Assembly (NCBI RefSeq): GCF_001698125.1
Contig: NZ_CP013854.1
Span: 806,001 to 870,000 of the forward strand
Reading direction: 5' to 3'
Length of the DNA: 64,000 nucleotides
Origin: Pseudonocardia sp. HH130630-07
GTDB taxonomy: Bacteria; Actinomycetota; Actinomycetes; Mycobacteriales; Pseudonocardiaceae
Shown: positions 38,877-47,466 of the stretch, one piece after another
Position numbering within the stretch: the first letter of the stretch is position 1
Layout of the letters: every line of letters starts with the position of its first letter
The notes under the pieces: generated by a model
What the model saw: the letters and a program-made list of their open reading frames with translations, nothing else
Database searches by the model: none
Told to the model about the DNA's origin: nothing
Translations under genes and position numbers: made by a program

Positions 38877-40105
38877 GGTCGCTCCTGATCGTGGTCGGTG
38901 GTGGGGTCGAGCAGCACCGGGAACGTCCGCGGGGCGTGCACGTGCACGCTGCGCCGGAAGGTCAGCTCGTCCTCCGGTGCGGTGGCCCGCAGGTGCGGGA
39001 ACCGGCCGAACAGGGCGGTGAGCGCCACGTCGGCCTCCAGCCGGACCAGCGCCGCGCCGAGGCAGCGGTGGATGCCGTGGCCGAACGCGACGTGCCCGCC
39101 GGTGTCCCGGTCGGGATCCAGCCGGGCCGGGTCGTCGAACCGGTCCGGGTCCCGGTTGGCGGCCCCGGTGGACAGGGTCACCGAGGCGCCGCGCGGGATC
39201 GCCGTCCCGCCGATCTCCATGTCCTCGGTGGCGAAGCGCAGCGACGCGTTCAACGCCGGCGACGCCCACCGCAGCAGCTCCTCGACCAGTGCGGGCGCGG
39301 TCTCCGGCGAGGCCAGCCTGCCCAGCGCGTCCGGCTCCTTCAGCAGCACCCGGACGCTGTTCGTGACGAACACCGCCGTCGTCTCGTGCCCGGCCATCAG
39401 CAGCAGCATCGCCATCGCGACGATCTCGATGTCGGAGAGCTGCTCGCCGTCCTCCGACGCGGCGATCAGGCCGGAGAGCAACGCGTCGTCGGGGTCGCGG
39501 CGGCGGGCCGCGACCAGGCCGCCGAGGTAGTCGGCCATCTGGTTCGACGCCCGGATCAGCTCCGGCTCGGGGCACTCGTCGATGAGCACCGTCGACCAGT
39601 GCGCGAAGTCCTCGCGGTCCAGGTCCGGCACCCCGATGAGCTCGCAGATGACCTCCATCGGCAACGGGATCGCGTACCGGGCGACGAGGTCGACCGGCTC
39701 GTCGACCGGCAGCGCGTCGAGCAGGTCGTGGGCCAGCTTCTCGACCCGCGGCCGCAGCGCCGCGATCCGCCGCGCGGTGAACGCCTGGGTGACCAGCCGG
39801 CGCAGCCGGGTGTGCTCCGGCGGGTCGAGCGAGGTCAGCATGTGCGACATCGGGGCGGGCAGCCCGGGCGGCGCCGCGGCCCGCTCGGCCGGCGGCAGCG
39901 AGGCCCGCCAGTCCTTGGCGAGCCGGTCGTCGACCAGCCCGGCCCGGACGTCGGCGTAGCGGGTGACCAGCCAGGTCGGGCCGGTCTCGAAGGTGACCTC
40001 GCGGACCGGGTGGTCCCGGCGGGCCCCGGCCAGTGCGGTGTGCGGATCGCGCCAGTAGGTCTCGAGGAACTCCTCGGACCCGGCGGTGGTGGTCGTCTCG
40101 CTCAT
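38873..40105 (-). CDS. Cytochrome P450
   Basis: A 410-residue soluble bacterial P450. The haem ligand is Cys348 in FGHGIHRCLGAAL, the oxygen-activating helix has LLMAGHETTA (about 236-245), and EELLRWASP holds the ExxR motif (ELLR). HMLTSLDPPEHTRLRRLV is typical of CYP105/107-like families. No ferredoxin lies next to it. ATG 40105; the TauD gene ends 23 bases upstream and the aminotransferase gene overlaps its stop, so all are one unit. Substrate unknown. Confidence 0.94.
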   Translation of the reverse strand: MSETTTTAGSEEFLETYWRDPHTALAGARRDHPVREVTFETGPTWLVTRYADVRAGLVDDRLAKDWRASLPPAERAAAPPGLPAPMSHMLTSLDPPEHTRLRRLVTQAFTARRIAALRPRVEKLAHDLLDALPVDEPVDLVARYAIPLPMEVICELIGVPDLDREDFAHWSTVLIDECPEPELIRASNQMADYLGGLVAARRRDPDDALLSGLIAASEDGEQLSDIEIVAMAMLLLMAGHETTAVFVTNSVRVLLKEPDALGRLASPETAPALVEELLRWASPALNASLRFATEDMEIGGTAIPRGASVTLSTGAANRDPDRFDDPARLDPDRDTGGHVAFGHGIHRCLGAALVRLEADVALTALFGRFPHLRATAPEDELTFRRSVHVHAPRTFPVLLDPTTDHDQERP

Positions 40106-40128
40106 GTCGGTCTCCCGTCCGGTGCCGG

Positions 40129-40965
40129 TCAGTCCTTGACCGCGGTCGCGCTCATCCCGGCCGCCTGGTGGTGCGGCCAGCGCGCGGGTTCGCCCTCCGG
40201 GTGGTCCCCGAGCACGGTGACCCGGCGGCCGACCCGGCGGCCGGTGTAGTCGTTGACGGCGTAGTGCTGGGTCGCCCGGTTGTCCCAGATCGCGACCCCG
40301 CCCTCGGTCCAGCGGTAGCGGCAGACCCGCTGCGGGCCCTCCCCGACGTCGAACAGGTGGGCCAGCAGCGCGGTGCTCTCACCCGGGGTCAGCTGCGGGA
40401 TGCGCCGGGTGAACATCCGGTTCACGTACAGCGAGCGCCGGCCCGTCTCCGGGTGCACCCGGACGACGGGGTGCTCGGCCTCGCTGCGGTAGGAGCCGTT
40501 CGGGTGCTCGAACACGTGCAGGGCGGTGAGGCCCTCGAGCAGCTCCCGCAGCGGGGCGGACAGCGCCTCGTAGGCCAGGTACTGGTTGCTCCACATGGTG
40601 TCGCCGCCGACCTCGGGGCCCTGCACGATCTGCAGCACCGAGGCGATCGGCGGGGCCGGGGAGAACGTGACGTCGGTGTGCCAGACGTCGGCCTTCGCCC
40701 CCTGGTCGGAGTCGAGGACGACGATCTCGTCGTGCCCGTCCAGCTTCGGCAGGAACGGGTGGACCTCCAGCGGCCCCAGCCGCCGTCCGAACGCCTCGTG
40801 GTCGGCCGCGGCGAGGCCGGCGTTGTCGGGGAGGAACAGCACGAGGTGCTCGAGCAGCAGCTCGTGCAGCCGGGCGAACACGTCGTCGTCCACGTCGGCG
40901 AGCGCGAGCCCGCGCACCTCGGCCCCGAGTGCTCCGGACACGGGGCGGACATCGAGCGAAACCAT
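40129..40965 (-). CDS. TauD/TfdA-family Fe(II)/2-oxoglutarate dioxygenase
   Basis: A 278-residue non-haem iron oxygenase. The metal ligands are His96 and Asp98 in VWHTDVTF and His234 in ATQHYAVNDY; Arg244 or Arg248 in TGRRVGRRVTV would bind 2-oxoglutarate. RLGPLEVHPFLPKLDG and ALHVFEHPNGSYRSE follow TauD. Members hydroxylate taurine, alkyl sulfates or acids, or tailor natural products. Its start is 163 bases from the divergent methyltransferase start. It has GGAAAGG upstream and opens the P450-aminotransferase-MFS unit. Confidence 0.92.
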   Translation of the reverse strand: MVSLDVRPVSGALGAEVRGLALADVDDDVFARLHELLLEHLVLFLPDNAGLAAADHEAFGRRLGPLEVHPFLPKLDGHDEIVVLDSDQGAKADVWHTDVTFSPAPPIASVLQIVQGPEVGGDTMWSNQYLAYEALSAPLRELLEGLTALHVFEHPNGSYRSEAEHPVVRVHPETGRRSLYVNRMFTRRIPQLTPGESTALLAHLFDVGEGPQRVCRYRWTEGGVAIWDNRATQHYAVNDYTGRRVGRRVTVLGDHPEGEPARWPHHQAAGMSATAVKD

Positions 40966-41128
40966 CTGACAAACCTTTCCGTACACATTCTTCGGTAGCC
41001 GTCCCACATCCGCGGAATCGACTAGGGCGCAGCAGTATCGAATTGTCGCGAGCCCTTGTCGGGTCCGGCCCGCGGTGCCATCGTCAGCAGGGATCCGACT
41101 TCGTCTCCCGTTCGTCGAAAGGAACACC

Positions 41129-42163
41129 GTGAATCGTGAGACCGCCGAGGCCGCCGCCGACCACACGGCGGGCACCACCGCGCTCGCCGCGCTCGTCGAT
41201 CTCGCGACGCCGTTCGCGGTACGCACCGCGGTCGCGCTGCGGCTGCCCGAGCTGGTCCGCGACGGCCACACCGCCGCCGGCGAGCTGGCCACGGCCAGCG
41301 GGGCCGACCCGGACGCGCTCGCCCGGCTGCTGCGCCACCTCGTCACGGCCGGGCTGTTCGCCGAGCCCGTGCCGGGCCGGTACGCGCTGACCGGGATCTC
41401 CGAGGCGCTGCTGGACGACCGCAACGCGCTGCTGCGGGCCTGGCTCGACGCCGACGGGCCGGGCCAGCGGATGGACCTCGCCTACGGCGGGATGCTGCAC
41501 GCCGTCCGGACCGGCCGGTCGGCCTACCCCGCGGTGCACGGCAGCGACTTCTGGTCGGACTACCGCGCCGACGAGCGGCTGCGGCTGTTCTTCGGCGCCA
41601 CGATGGCCGGCTTCGCCTGGCAGACCGGCCCCGAGGTGGCCGCCGGGTACGACTGGGCCCCGGTCGGCCGGGTGCTCGACGTCGGCGGCGGCACCGGGGC
41701 GCTGCTCGAGGCCGTCCTGTCCGCGCATCCGCACCTGCACGGCGCCGTGCTCGACCTGCCCGAGGTCGCCCCGGAGGCCGAGGAGTTCCTCGCCGGGGCC
41801 GGGCTGGGCGAACGGGCCCGGTTCGTCGGCGGCAGCTTCCTGGACCCGCTGCCCACCGGCTACGACGTCCTGATGGTGTCCCGGGTGCTCACCGACTGGC
41901 CGGACGACGACGCCACCCGGATCCTGGGCCGCTGCGCCGAGGCCGTCGCACCCGGCGGCCGGGTGCTGGTGGTCGAGGTGCTGGCCGGGGAGGAGCACGC
42001 GAAGAACAACGCGTCGTTCGACCTGCAGTCGCTGACCCTGCTGGGCGGCCGGGAACGCGCACCCGAGGCCTTCGACGTCCTCGCCGCCGACGCGGGCCTG
42101 GTCCCCCGTGGCCGCCACGACGGGGCGAACGGGCTGGTCGTGCTGGAGTACGCCAGGGCGTGA
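41129..42163 (+). CDS. SAM-dependent O-methyltransferase (acetylserotonin OMT type)
   Basis: A 344-residue family-2 methyltransferase. The N-terminal helical dimerisation domain contains LATPFAVRTAVALRLPELV; the SAM site is VGRVLDVGGGTGALLEAVL, followed by AVLDLPEVAPEA and FVGGSFLDPLPTGYDVLMV. Such enzymes methylate phenolic hydroxyls of polyketides, quinones and other natural products. GTG 41129 has AAAGGA five bases upstream. It ends three bases before the convergent FAD monooxygenase stop and is divergent from the TauD/P450 arm. An aromatic or quinone acceptor made by the neighbouring UbiA pathway is plausible. Confidence 0.92.
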   Translation: MNRETAEAAADHTAGTTALAALVDLATPFAVRTAVALRLPELVRDGHTAAGELATASGADPDALARLLRHLVTAGLFAEPVPGRYALTGISEALLDDRNALLRAWLDADGPGQRMDLAYGGMLHAVRTGRSAYPAVHGSDFWSDYRADERLRLFFGATMAGFAWQTGPEVAAGYDWAPVGRVLDVGGGTGALLEAVLSAHPHLHGAVLDLPEVAPEAEEFLAGAGLGERARFVGGSFLDPLPTGYDVLMVSRVLTDWPDDDATRILGRCAEAVAPGGRVLVVEVLAGEEHAKNNASFDLQSLTLLGGRERAPEAFDVLAADAGLVPRGRHDGANGLVVLEYARA

Positions 42164-42165
42164 GG

Positions 42166-43449
42166 TCATCGGGCCGCCGCGCCCGATCCGCTCGCGGCCC
42201 GGGCCCAGCCGGGGAGCCGGGCCGCCCGCGGATCGGGCAGCACCCCGATCTGGTGCAGCCGGTCCACCGGGGTCAGGCGGCGGATCCCGAGCCCGGACAT
42301 GGTGTGCATGACCTCGTGCCGGATGCGGGCGTTGCCACCGGTCCCGGTCAGCGCCCGGTCCCCGATCCAGGACCGGTCGGTGATCATCCGGGCGGCGTTG
42401 TGGCTGGTCCGGCCGATGTGGTGCAGGTCGTGGCGGCGGGCGGTGTCGTAGCGGCGCAGCGCGTGGTCGAGCACGCCGGGGCGTAGCGATCCGCCCTGGC
42501 GGAGCACCGTGGCCAGGGTGTGGGCGTCGGCGATCGAGCTGTTCATGCCCTGTGCCGCCATCGGGTGCACCAGGTGCCCGCTCTCCCCGACCAGCGCCAG
42601 CCCCGGCACCGCCAGCGCCGGCGCCAGCGCGCGGGACACCGGCAGCACCTGGCGCCGGTCGACGCCGGCCCGGAACGCCCCGGCCAGCGGGGCGAGCCCG
42701 GGGCAGCCGTCGAGCACCCGGTCCGCCCAGGCCCGCAGCCCGTCCGGCCCGAGCCCGCGCAGCTCGTCCGGGGCGACCTGCACGTAGAGCCGGATCCGGC
42801 CGCCGGGCAGCGGGTAGCGCAGCCGCAGCCCGCCGTCGGTCACGTACGCCGAGAAGTCCGCCGGCACGGTGCCGTCCGGCCCGTCCAGCTCGAACGCGGC
42901 CAGCCGGTGCGGGTAGTCCCGCCGCGGCGCGGTCAGACCGGCCGCCCGCCGCAGCCGTGACGACGTCCCGTCGGCCGCCACGACCAGCGGCACCCGGAGC
43001 TCGGCGCCGTCGACGCGCACCCCGGTCACCCGGTCCCCGGTCCGGAGCAGGTCCTCGACCAGCGCGCCGCGCCGCACCTCGACCGAGGGCGGCAGGGTCT
43101 CCGCCAGCGTCGCCAGGATCGTCGGGTAGTCGTGGGCCAGCAGCCAGGGCTGCGGCGTGGGCAACCGCCCGTAGTCCAGCAGCATCCGCGGGGTGCCGTC
43201 GGCGGCGCGGGCGACCAGGTGCTCCAGCCGTAGCGCTCCGGCCGCCTCCAGCCGGTCCGCCACGCCCCACTCCCGGAGCACGGCGAGCGATCCCGGCTGC
43301 AGCACCTCGCCCTTGGCGACCGGCTGCGGTACCGGGCGCTTCTCCAGCACCAGCACCCGGTGCCCGAGGCGGCCCAGCGCGCAGGCCGCCGACAGCCCGG
43401 CCACCCCCGCCCCGCACACCACGACGTCGTGGTCGGTCCCGCCGGTCAT
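42166..43449 (-). CDS. FAD-dependent monooxygenase (UbiH/PHBH fold)
   Basis: A 427-residue flavoprotein: GxGxxG in VVVCGAGVAGLSAACAL (9-25), the middle VAADGTSSRLRRAAGL, and the second FAD motif as LVGESGHLVHPMAAQGMNSS, in which the usual GD is GE. The pattern covers aromatic hydroxylases and squalene-epoxidase-like enzymes. Its ATG overlaps the stop of the cyclase-like gene (ATGA). It is the last gene of the polyprenyl synthase-UbiA-cyclase operon; hydroxylation of the ring or epoxidation of the prenyl chain before cyclisation are the two obvious roles (inference). Confidence 0.88.
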   Translation of the reverse strand: MTGGTDHDVVVCGAGVAGLSAACALGRLGHRVLVLEKRPVPQPVAKGEVLQPGSLAVLREWGVADRLEAAGALRLEHLVARAADGTPRMLLDYGRLPTPQPWLLAHDYPTILATLAETLPPSVEVRRGALVEDLLRTGDRVTGVRVDGAELRVPLVVAADGTSSRLRRAAGLTAPRRDYPHRLAAFELDGPDGTVPADFSAYVTDGGLRLRYPLPGGRIRLYVQVAPDELRGLGPDGLRAWADRVLDGCPGLAPLAGAFRAGVDRRQVLPVSRALAPALAVPGLALVGESGHLVHPMAAQGMNSSIADAHTLATVLRQGGSLRPGVLDHALRRYDTARRHDLHHIGRTSHNAARMITDRSWIGDRALTGTGGNARIRHEVMHTMSGLGIRRLTPVDRLHQIGVLPDPRAARLPGWARAASGSGAAAR

Positions 43450-45122
43450 CGCAGCGCCTCCCGGTAGCGGCCGAGCGCGCGCAGGGCCATGCCGTGGGTG
43501 AACCCCGGGTTGGCGTAGCGGCTCACCCGGCGGACGTACTCGTGCACCGGCTCGGCGGCCCAGCCGCCGTCCGGCAGGCGCGCGTCCAGCAACCACCGCA
43601 CGCCCTGCTCCACCGCCGACGCCGGTGCCCCGGCCGCGAGCAGCGCCGACACCGCCCAGCCGGTCTCCTCCACGGTGCCGGCGGTGCCGTGGCCGTCGCC
43701 CCAGGACCCGTCGGCGTTGCGGGCACGGACCAGCCAGCTCCGGGCCCGGACCGCCGGTTCGTCACCGGCCCGGCCGCACCGGGCGAACGTCTCCAGCACC
43801 GCGGCGGTGCCCATCGTGTGCTCGCGGTACCAGACCGACTCGAACCCGCCGCCGGGCAGCTGCGCGTGCCCGAGCCAGCGCAGCGCGCGGCGCACCCGCC
43901 GGTCGTCGGCCGGTACCCCGGCGTCGAGCAGGGCGTCGACGGCCTGCGCGGTCGTCATCGGGCAGGGGCCGCTGTTCGCGACCCGGGTGTTGCGCACGCA
44001 CAGGCCCCAGGAGCCGCGGGAGTCCTGCCGGTCGGTGAGCCAGGCGACCCCGGCCGCGACGGCTCCGGCCTGTGCCGTGCCGGGCAGCCGGCTGAGCACG
44101 GACACGATCTCGCCCGTCTCGAGCACCGCGGGCCAGCCGCGACCGCCGGTCCAGCCCCAGAACCCGGCCGGGCACCCGAAGGCCAGGAACGGCCGGTGCT
44201 GCTGCAGGCCCAGCAGGGCGTCCCGGGAGGCGACCAGGCGCTCGTCGGCGCCGTAGCCCGCCTCGACCAGCCCGCGCACCGCGTACATCGTCCAGGCCGC
44301 GTCCAGCGGGGTCGTGGCCCACGAGCCGTCGGGGTGCATCGACCGGCGCAGCCAGCCCACGGCCGCGTCGACCATGTCCCGGCCGAGCCCGGCCCTGGCC
44401 AGCCCGGTGCAGACCAGACCGGTCACCCAGGCGTCCTCCGACCAGGACCCGGCCGAGCCCTCGTGCTCGTAGGCCTGCCGGATCACGCGCAGCGCGTTCG
44501 GCTCGGCCAGCCGGGCCAGCGTGCGCTGCACCCGGGTCAGCGGCCGGTGCCGGGTCTGGGCCAGCCCCAGCGCGGAGGCCATCGGCAGGCGCAGGTCGAA
44601 CAGCCGCCGGTAGAGCCCGGGCAGCAACGCGAGCTCCAGCGGGAAGCGGCGCATGTCGGCCGGGGCGATCCAGCCGACGAACCCGTAGAACTGCCGGCAC
44701 CAGAGCACGACCTCCGGGTGCGGGATCGCCGCGAGCCCGCCGTAGCCCTCCATCCAGCGCCGCCCGGCCGCGACCTGCTCGGCGCTGCCGCGGGGGTCGA
44801 CGAGGTGCAGCGCGGCGGCCGAGACCGCGGTCGGGCCCGGCTCGGCGGGCAGGCCCGGCACCATCGCCCACCCGCCGTCGGCGGTCTGGGTCCGGCGCAG
44901 GCGCGCCGCCCCGGCAGCGATCAGGTCGGCGGCGCCGCCGGGATCGGCGAAGTGCAGCGCGGTGATCGCACCCGCCGTCGCCAGGGTGGACCGCAGGCCC
45001 TCGGCGCCGTAGTCGACGACACCGTCGTCGCGCCGGGCGCGCAGCAACGCCTCGGCCCCGCCGGAGATCGCGCCGGCCACCTCCTCGGCGATCCGGCCGG
45101 TTCCGGTGTGGGCCGGCGTCAT
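43446..45122 (-). CDS. Squalene-cyclase-like protein with prenyltransferase/squalene oxidase repeats
   Basis: A 558-residue alpha-barrel protein with many QW-type repeats: TADGGWAMVPG, EGSAGSWSEDAW, HPDGSWATTPLD, RGSWGLCVRN, LPGGGFESVW, NADGSWGDGHGT and LPDGGWAAEP. Squalene-hopene cyclases and class II diterpene cyclases share this fold but need a DxDD acid motif, and I find none. At about 325-337, GRGWPAVLETGE resembles the DCTAE region of oxidosqualene cyclases with the Asp replaced. The first 25 residues and length suit a soluble or peripheral protein. It overlaps ubiA and the FAD monooxygenase by four bases each side, so it belongs to their pathway. Cyclase activity is inferred. Confidence 0.78.
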   Translation of the reverse strand: MTPAHTGTGRIAEEVAGAISGGAEALLRARRDDGVVDYGAEGLRSTLATAGAITALHFADPGGAADLIAAGAARLRRTQTADGGWAMVPGLPAEPGPTAVSAAALHLVDPRGSAEQVAAGRRWMEGYGGLAAIPHPEVVLWCRQFYGFVGWIAPADMRRFPLELALLPGLYRRLFDLRLPMASALGLAQTRHRPLTRVQRTLARLAEPNALRVIRQAYEHEGSAGSWSEDAWVTGLVCTGLARAGLGRDMVDAAVGWLRRSMHPDGSWATTPLDAAWTMYAVRGLVEAGYGADERLVASRDALLGLQQHRPFLAFGCPAGFWGWTGGRGWPAVLETGEIVSVLSRLPGTAQAGAVAAGVAWLTDRQDSRGSWGLCVRNTRVANSGPCPMTTAQAVDALLDAGVPADDRRVRRALRWLGHAQLPGGGFESVWYREHTMGTAAVLETFARCGRAGDEPAVRARSWLVRARNADGSWGDGHGTAGTVEETGWAVSALLAAGAPASAVEQGVRWLLDARLPDGGWAAEPVHEYVRRVSRYANPGFTHGMALRALGRYREALR

Positions 45123-46135
45123 GGGGTGTCCTCTCCGTCCCCGGCGCCCGCCGGGAACTCGTGCCGGGCCCGCATCCGGGCCTGCATGAACAGGGATACG
45201 ACGAGGGCGGGCAGCACGACCGCGACCGCGAGGGCGGGACCCGCGGCGCCCGCGACGACCGCGCCCGCGAGGACCATCCGTTCGGCGACCAGCACCTCGT
45301 GCGAGCGCAGCGCCCGGCGCCGGGTCACCGAGCCGGGCCGCACGACGGCGAAGGCGTACCCGCCGGCCAGCACCGCCACCGCGAGCCCGGCCAGCTGGGG
45401 CACCGGCCGCTCGGCGGCGAGCGCACCGGCGCCGATCGCGACCACCGCCGCCGCCCACAGCACGGCCGCCAGCCGGACCGCGGTCGTCGTGCCGTGCCGG
45501 ACCGGGACCGACCGGTAGCCGCCGGCCCGGTCGCCGTCGACGTCGCGGACCGTCCCGATCAGGTTCGACGCGGTGTCGTGCAGCCCGAACCCGAGCGCCA
45601 CCGGCAGCAGCGCCCACGACGGCCACGGCGCGACGGCCATCGCCCCGACGACCGTCGCGAGCGCCGAGAGCGCGCCGCGGTTGACGTTGCCGGCCAGTCC
45701 CCGCTGCTTGAACACCAGGCTGTAGGTGACGATCCCGGCGAACGCGCAGGCGAACACCGGCAGGATCCGCCAGTTCACCAGGGTCGTCGCCAGCAGCGAC
45801 GCCGCGGCGCAGGCGATCCCGCACACGAGCGCGGTGCGGGCGCCGAGGCGCCCGGACGGGATCGGGCGGTGCGGCTTGGCGATCGCGTCGAGGTCCCGGT
45901 CGAAGTAGTCGCCGAGATAGTGCCCGGCCAGCCAGCCGAGCACCGGTGCCAGCACCGCGACCGCGATCCCGGCCGCGGAGCCGCCACCGGCCACCATCGC
46001 CCCGGCCAGCCCGAGCAGCGCCGGGTGGCAGGTGGTGTACGGCCGCCAGGTCTGCCAGTGCGCCGTGAGGCGCTCCCCCCGCCGCCGGGTACCGGCGGCC
46101 GGGTCGGTGCGCAGGGTCGGCACGTCAGCGGTCAC
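45119..46135 (-). CDS. UbiA-family prenyltransferase
   Basis: A 338-residue membrane protein with about eight hydrophobic segments. Two Asp-rich motifs bind the Mg-diphosphate: GDYFDRDLDA (about 72-81, followed by IAKPHRPIPSGRL) and GTVRDVDGDRAGG (about 193-205). It transfers a prenyl chain to an aromatic ring or similar acceptor. The first motif lacks the usual leading Asn (GD rather than ND). GTG 46135 overlaps the synthase gene by 11 bases; GTG 46123 is a possible alternative, and neither has a clear ribosome site. The chain presumably comes from the upstream synthase. The acceptor is unknown. Confidence 0.88.
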   Translation of the reverse strand: MTADVPTLRTDPAAGTRRRGERLTAHWQTWRPYTTCHPALLGLAGAMVAGGGSAAGIAVAVLAPVLGWLAGHYLGDYFDRDLDAIAKPHRPIPSGRLGARTALVCGIACAAASLLATTLVNWRILPVFACAFAGIVTYSLVFKQRGLAGNVNRGALSALATVVGAMAVAPWPSWALLPVALGFGLHDTASNLIGTVRDVDGDRAGGYRSVPVRHGTTTAVRLAAVLWAAAVVAIGAGALAAERPVPQLAGLAVAVLAGGYAFAVVRPGSVTRRRALRSHEVLVAERMVLAGAVVAGAAGPALAVAVVLPALVVSLFMQARMRARHEFPAGAGDGEDTP

Positions 46136-47177
46136 GGTCGACCGCGATCGCGGCCATCCCGGCGAGCCGGTGCGCGGCCGCGGACCCGGGCAGCTCACCG
46201 AGGCGGGCCACGGCCGCCTCGGCATGCTCCCGGGCACCGGCCCGCGCGGCGTCCCAGACCCCCTCGGCGGTCACCGCCGAGCGGAGCGCCTCGTGCGCCT
46301 CGACCGGGCCCAGCGCACCGGACAGCGCGGTCTCGACCGCCCGGCGCCTGCCGTCGTCGCCGTCGCGGTGGGCCAGCAGCACCGGCCAGGTGGGACGCAG
46401 GTTGGCGGCGTCGCTGGTCACCGGCTTGCCGGTGGCCGAGGTGTCGTAGAGGTACGGCAGCAGGTCGTCGTGCAGCTGGAACGCGACGCCGGTGTGGTGG
46501 CCGTACTCGCCGAGCAGCTCCACCTGCTCCGGGTCACCGCCGCCGAGTGCGGCGCCGGCCCGGCAGGCGCCGCGGAACAGCGCCCCGGTCTTCAGCCCGG
46601 CCACCTCGAGGTAGTCCGCGAGGGTGCTCCCGGGCCGGCCGGGGCCCGGCGCGACGAGCTCGGACTCCTGCACCTGCCCGCGGCACAGGTCGGTCCCGGC
46701 CCGGGCCAGCTCGGCGACCGCGGTGACCACCGCCTGCGGCGGGGCCGCACACTCCGAGACGGCGGCGAACAGGTCGAACAGCAGCGCGTCACCGGTCACG
46801 ATGGCGTCCGGGACGCCGTAGCGGGCGTGCACCGACGGCTGCCCGCGGCGCAGGTCGTCGCCGTCGATGATGTCGTCGTGCACGAGCGAGGCCACGTGCA
46901 GGTGCTCGACGGCCGCCGCCGCGGGCAGCGCGTCCTCCCCGCGGCCGCCGACGGCCTCCGCCGCGGCGAGCAGCATCAGCGGTCGCAGCAGCTTGCCCGG
47001 CGCGAGCAGGGCGTAGCGGGTCATCTCGTCGAACCGGGCGCCGGTCTCCGGACGCCGCCGGGCGAGCGCCGCGTGGATCTCGGACCGGATGTCGGTGGCC
47101 GCCGGGTCGGCGGCGGGATCAAGGACGGAGGGTTCCCGGACGTCGTCGCCCTCGGCGGGGGACGACGCCCGGCTCAT
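46125..47177 (-). CDS. Polyprenyl (geranylgeranyl-type) diphosphate synthase
   Basis: A 350-residue trans-isoprenyl diphosphate synthase. GKLLRPLMLLAAAEAVGG precedes the first Asp motif, VHDDIIDGDDLRRG (DDxxD, about 98-107); the second is QLHDDLLPYLYD, where the last Asp of DDxxD is Pro. Such changes occur in short-chain actinobacterial GGPP synthases (DDxxG). Chain length cannot be read reliably. ATG 47177 is chosen by the usual N-terminus; the frame is open to 47222 and no strong ribosome site is seen. It heads the four-gene isoprenoid operon. Confidence 0.9.
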   Translation of the reverse strand: MSRASSPAEGDDVREPSVLDPAADPAATDIRSEIHAALARRRPETGARFDEMTRYALLAPGKLLRPLMLLAAAEAVGGRGEDALPAAAAVEHLHVASLVHDDIIDGDDLRRGQPSVHARYGVPDAIVTGDALLFDLFAAVSECAAPPQAVVTAVAELARAGTDLCRGQVQESELVAPGPGRPGSTLADYLEVAGLKTGALFRGACRAGAALGGGDPEQVELLGEYGHHTGVAFQLHDDLLPYLYDTSATGKPVTSDAANLRPTWPVLLAHRDGDDGRRRAVETALSGALGPVEAHEALRSAVTAEGVWDAARAGAREHAEAAVARLGELPGSAAAHRLAGMAAIAVDRDR

Positions 47178-47466
47178 CGTGCCCGGCACGGCACGGGTGC
47201 CCGGCGGTACTCGTCCGAGCACGGACGATCAGTGATTGGGGTCAACAGAAGGAACCTTCCCCCGAGGACTGCGCGATCACGATTCTGCGAAGAATGAACT
47301 GGCGAACGCCACCTGAACGTACGATTACACGCGGAACTCGTCAAGCGGTTCCAGCGCCATCCCAGGCTCTTTACGTCAGCGCAATGCAGGCCGTTCGCCG
47401 AATCGGCGGTCGAACAATTCCGGGGACGATTCTGTCAATGCCCGCGAGGGCACGACCACTGCCCGA
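47178..47466. other. AT-richer intergenic region before the isoprenoid operon
   Basis: No gene is seen in these 289 bases. Base composition is clearly less GC-rich than the flanks, with stretches such as GAACAATTCC, GATTCTGTCAATG and ACGTACGATTACA. The promoter of the polyprenyl synthase operon should be at the left end. The composition suggests acquired or regulatory DNA. Confidence 0.5.

Noticed and set aside
42552..45518. 988-codon open frame on the plus strand antisense to the isoprenoid operon
   Set aside because: Translation is compositionally biased without any domain pattern, while the opposite strand encodes clear proteins throughout.
42166..47177. Hopanoid biosynthesis cluster
   Set aside because: No hpnC/D/E-type squalene-forming genes, no radical-SAM hpnH, and the cyclase-like protein lacks DxDD; UbiA points to an aromatic acceptor instead.
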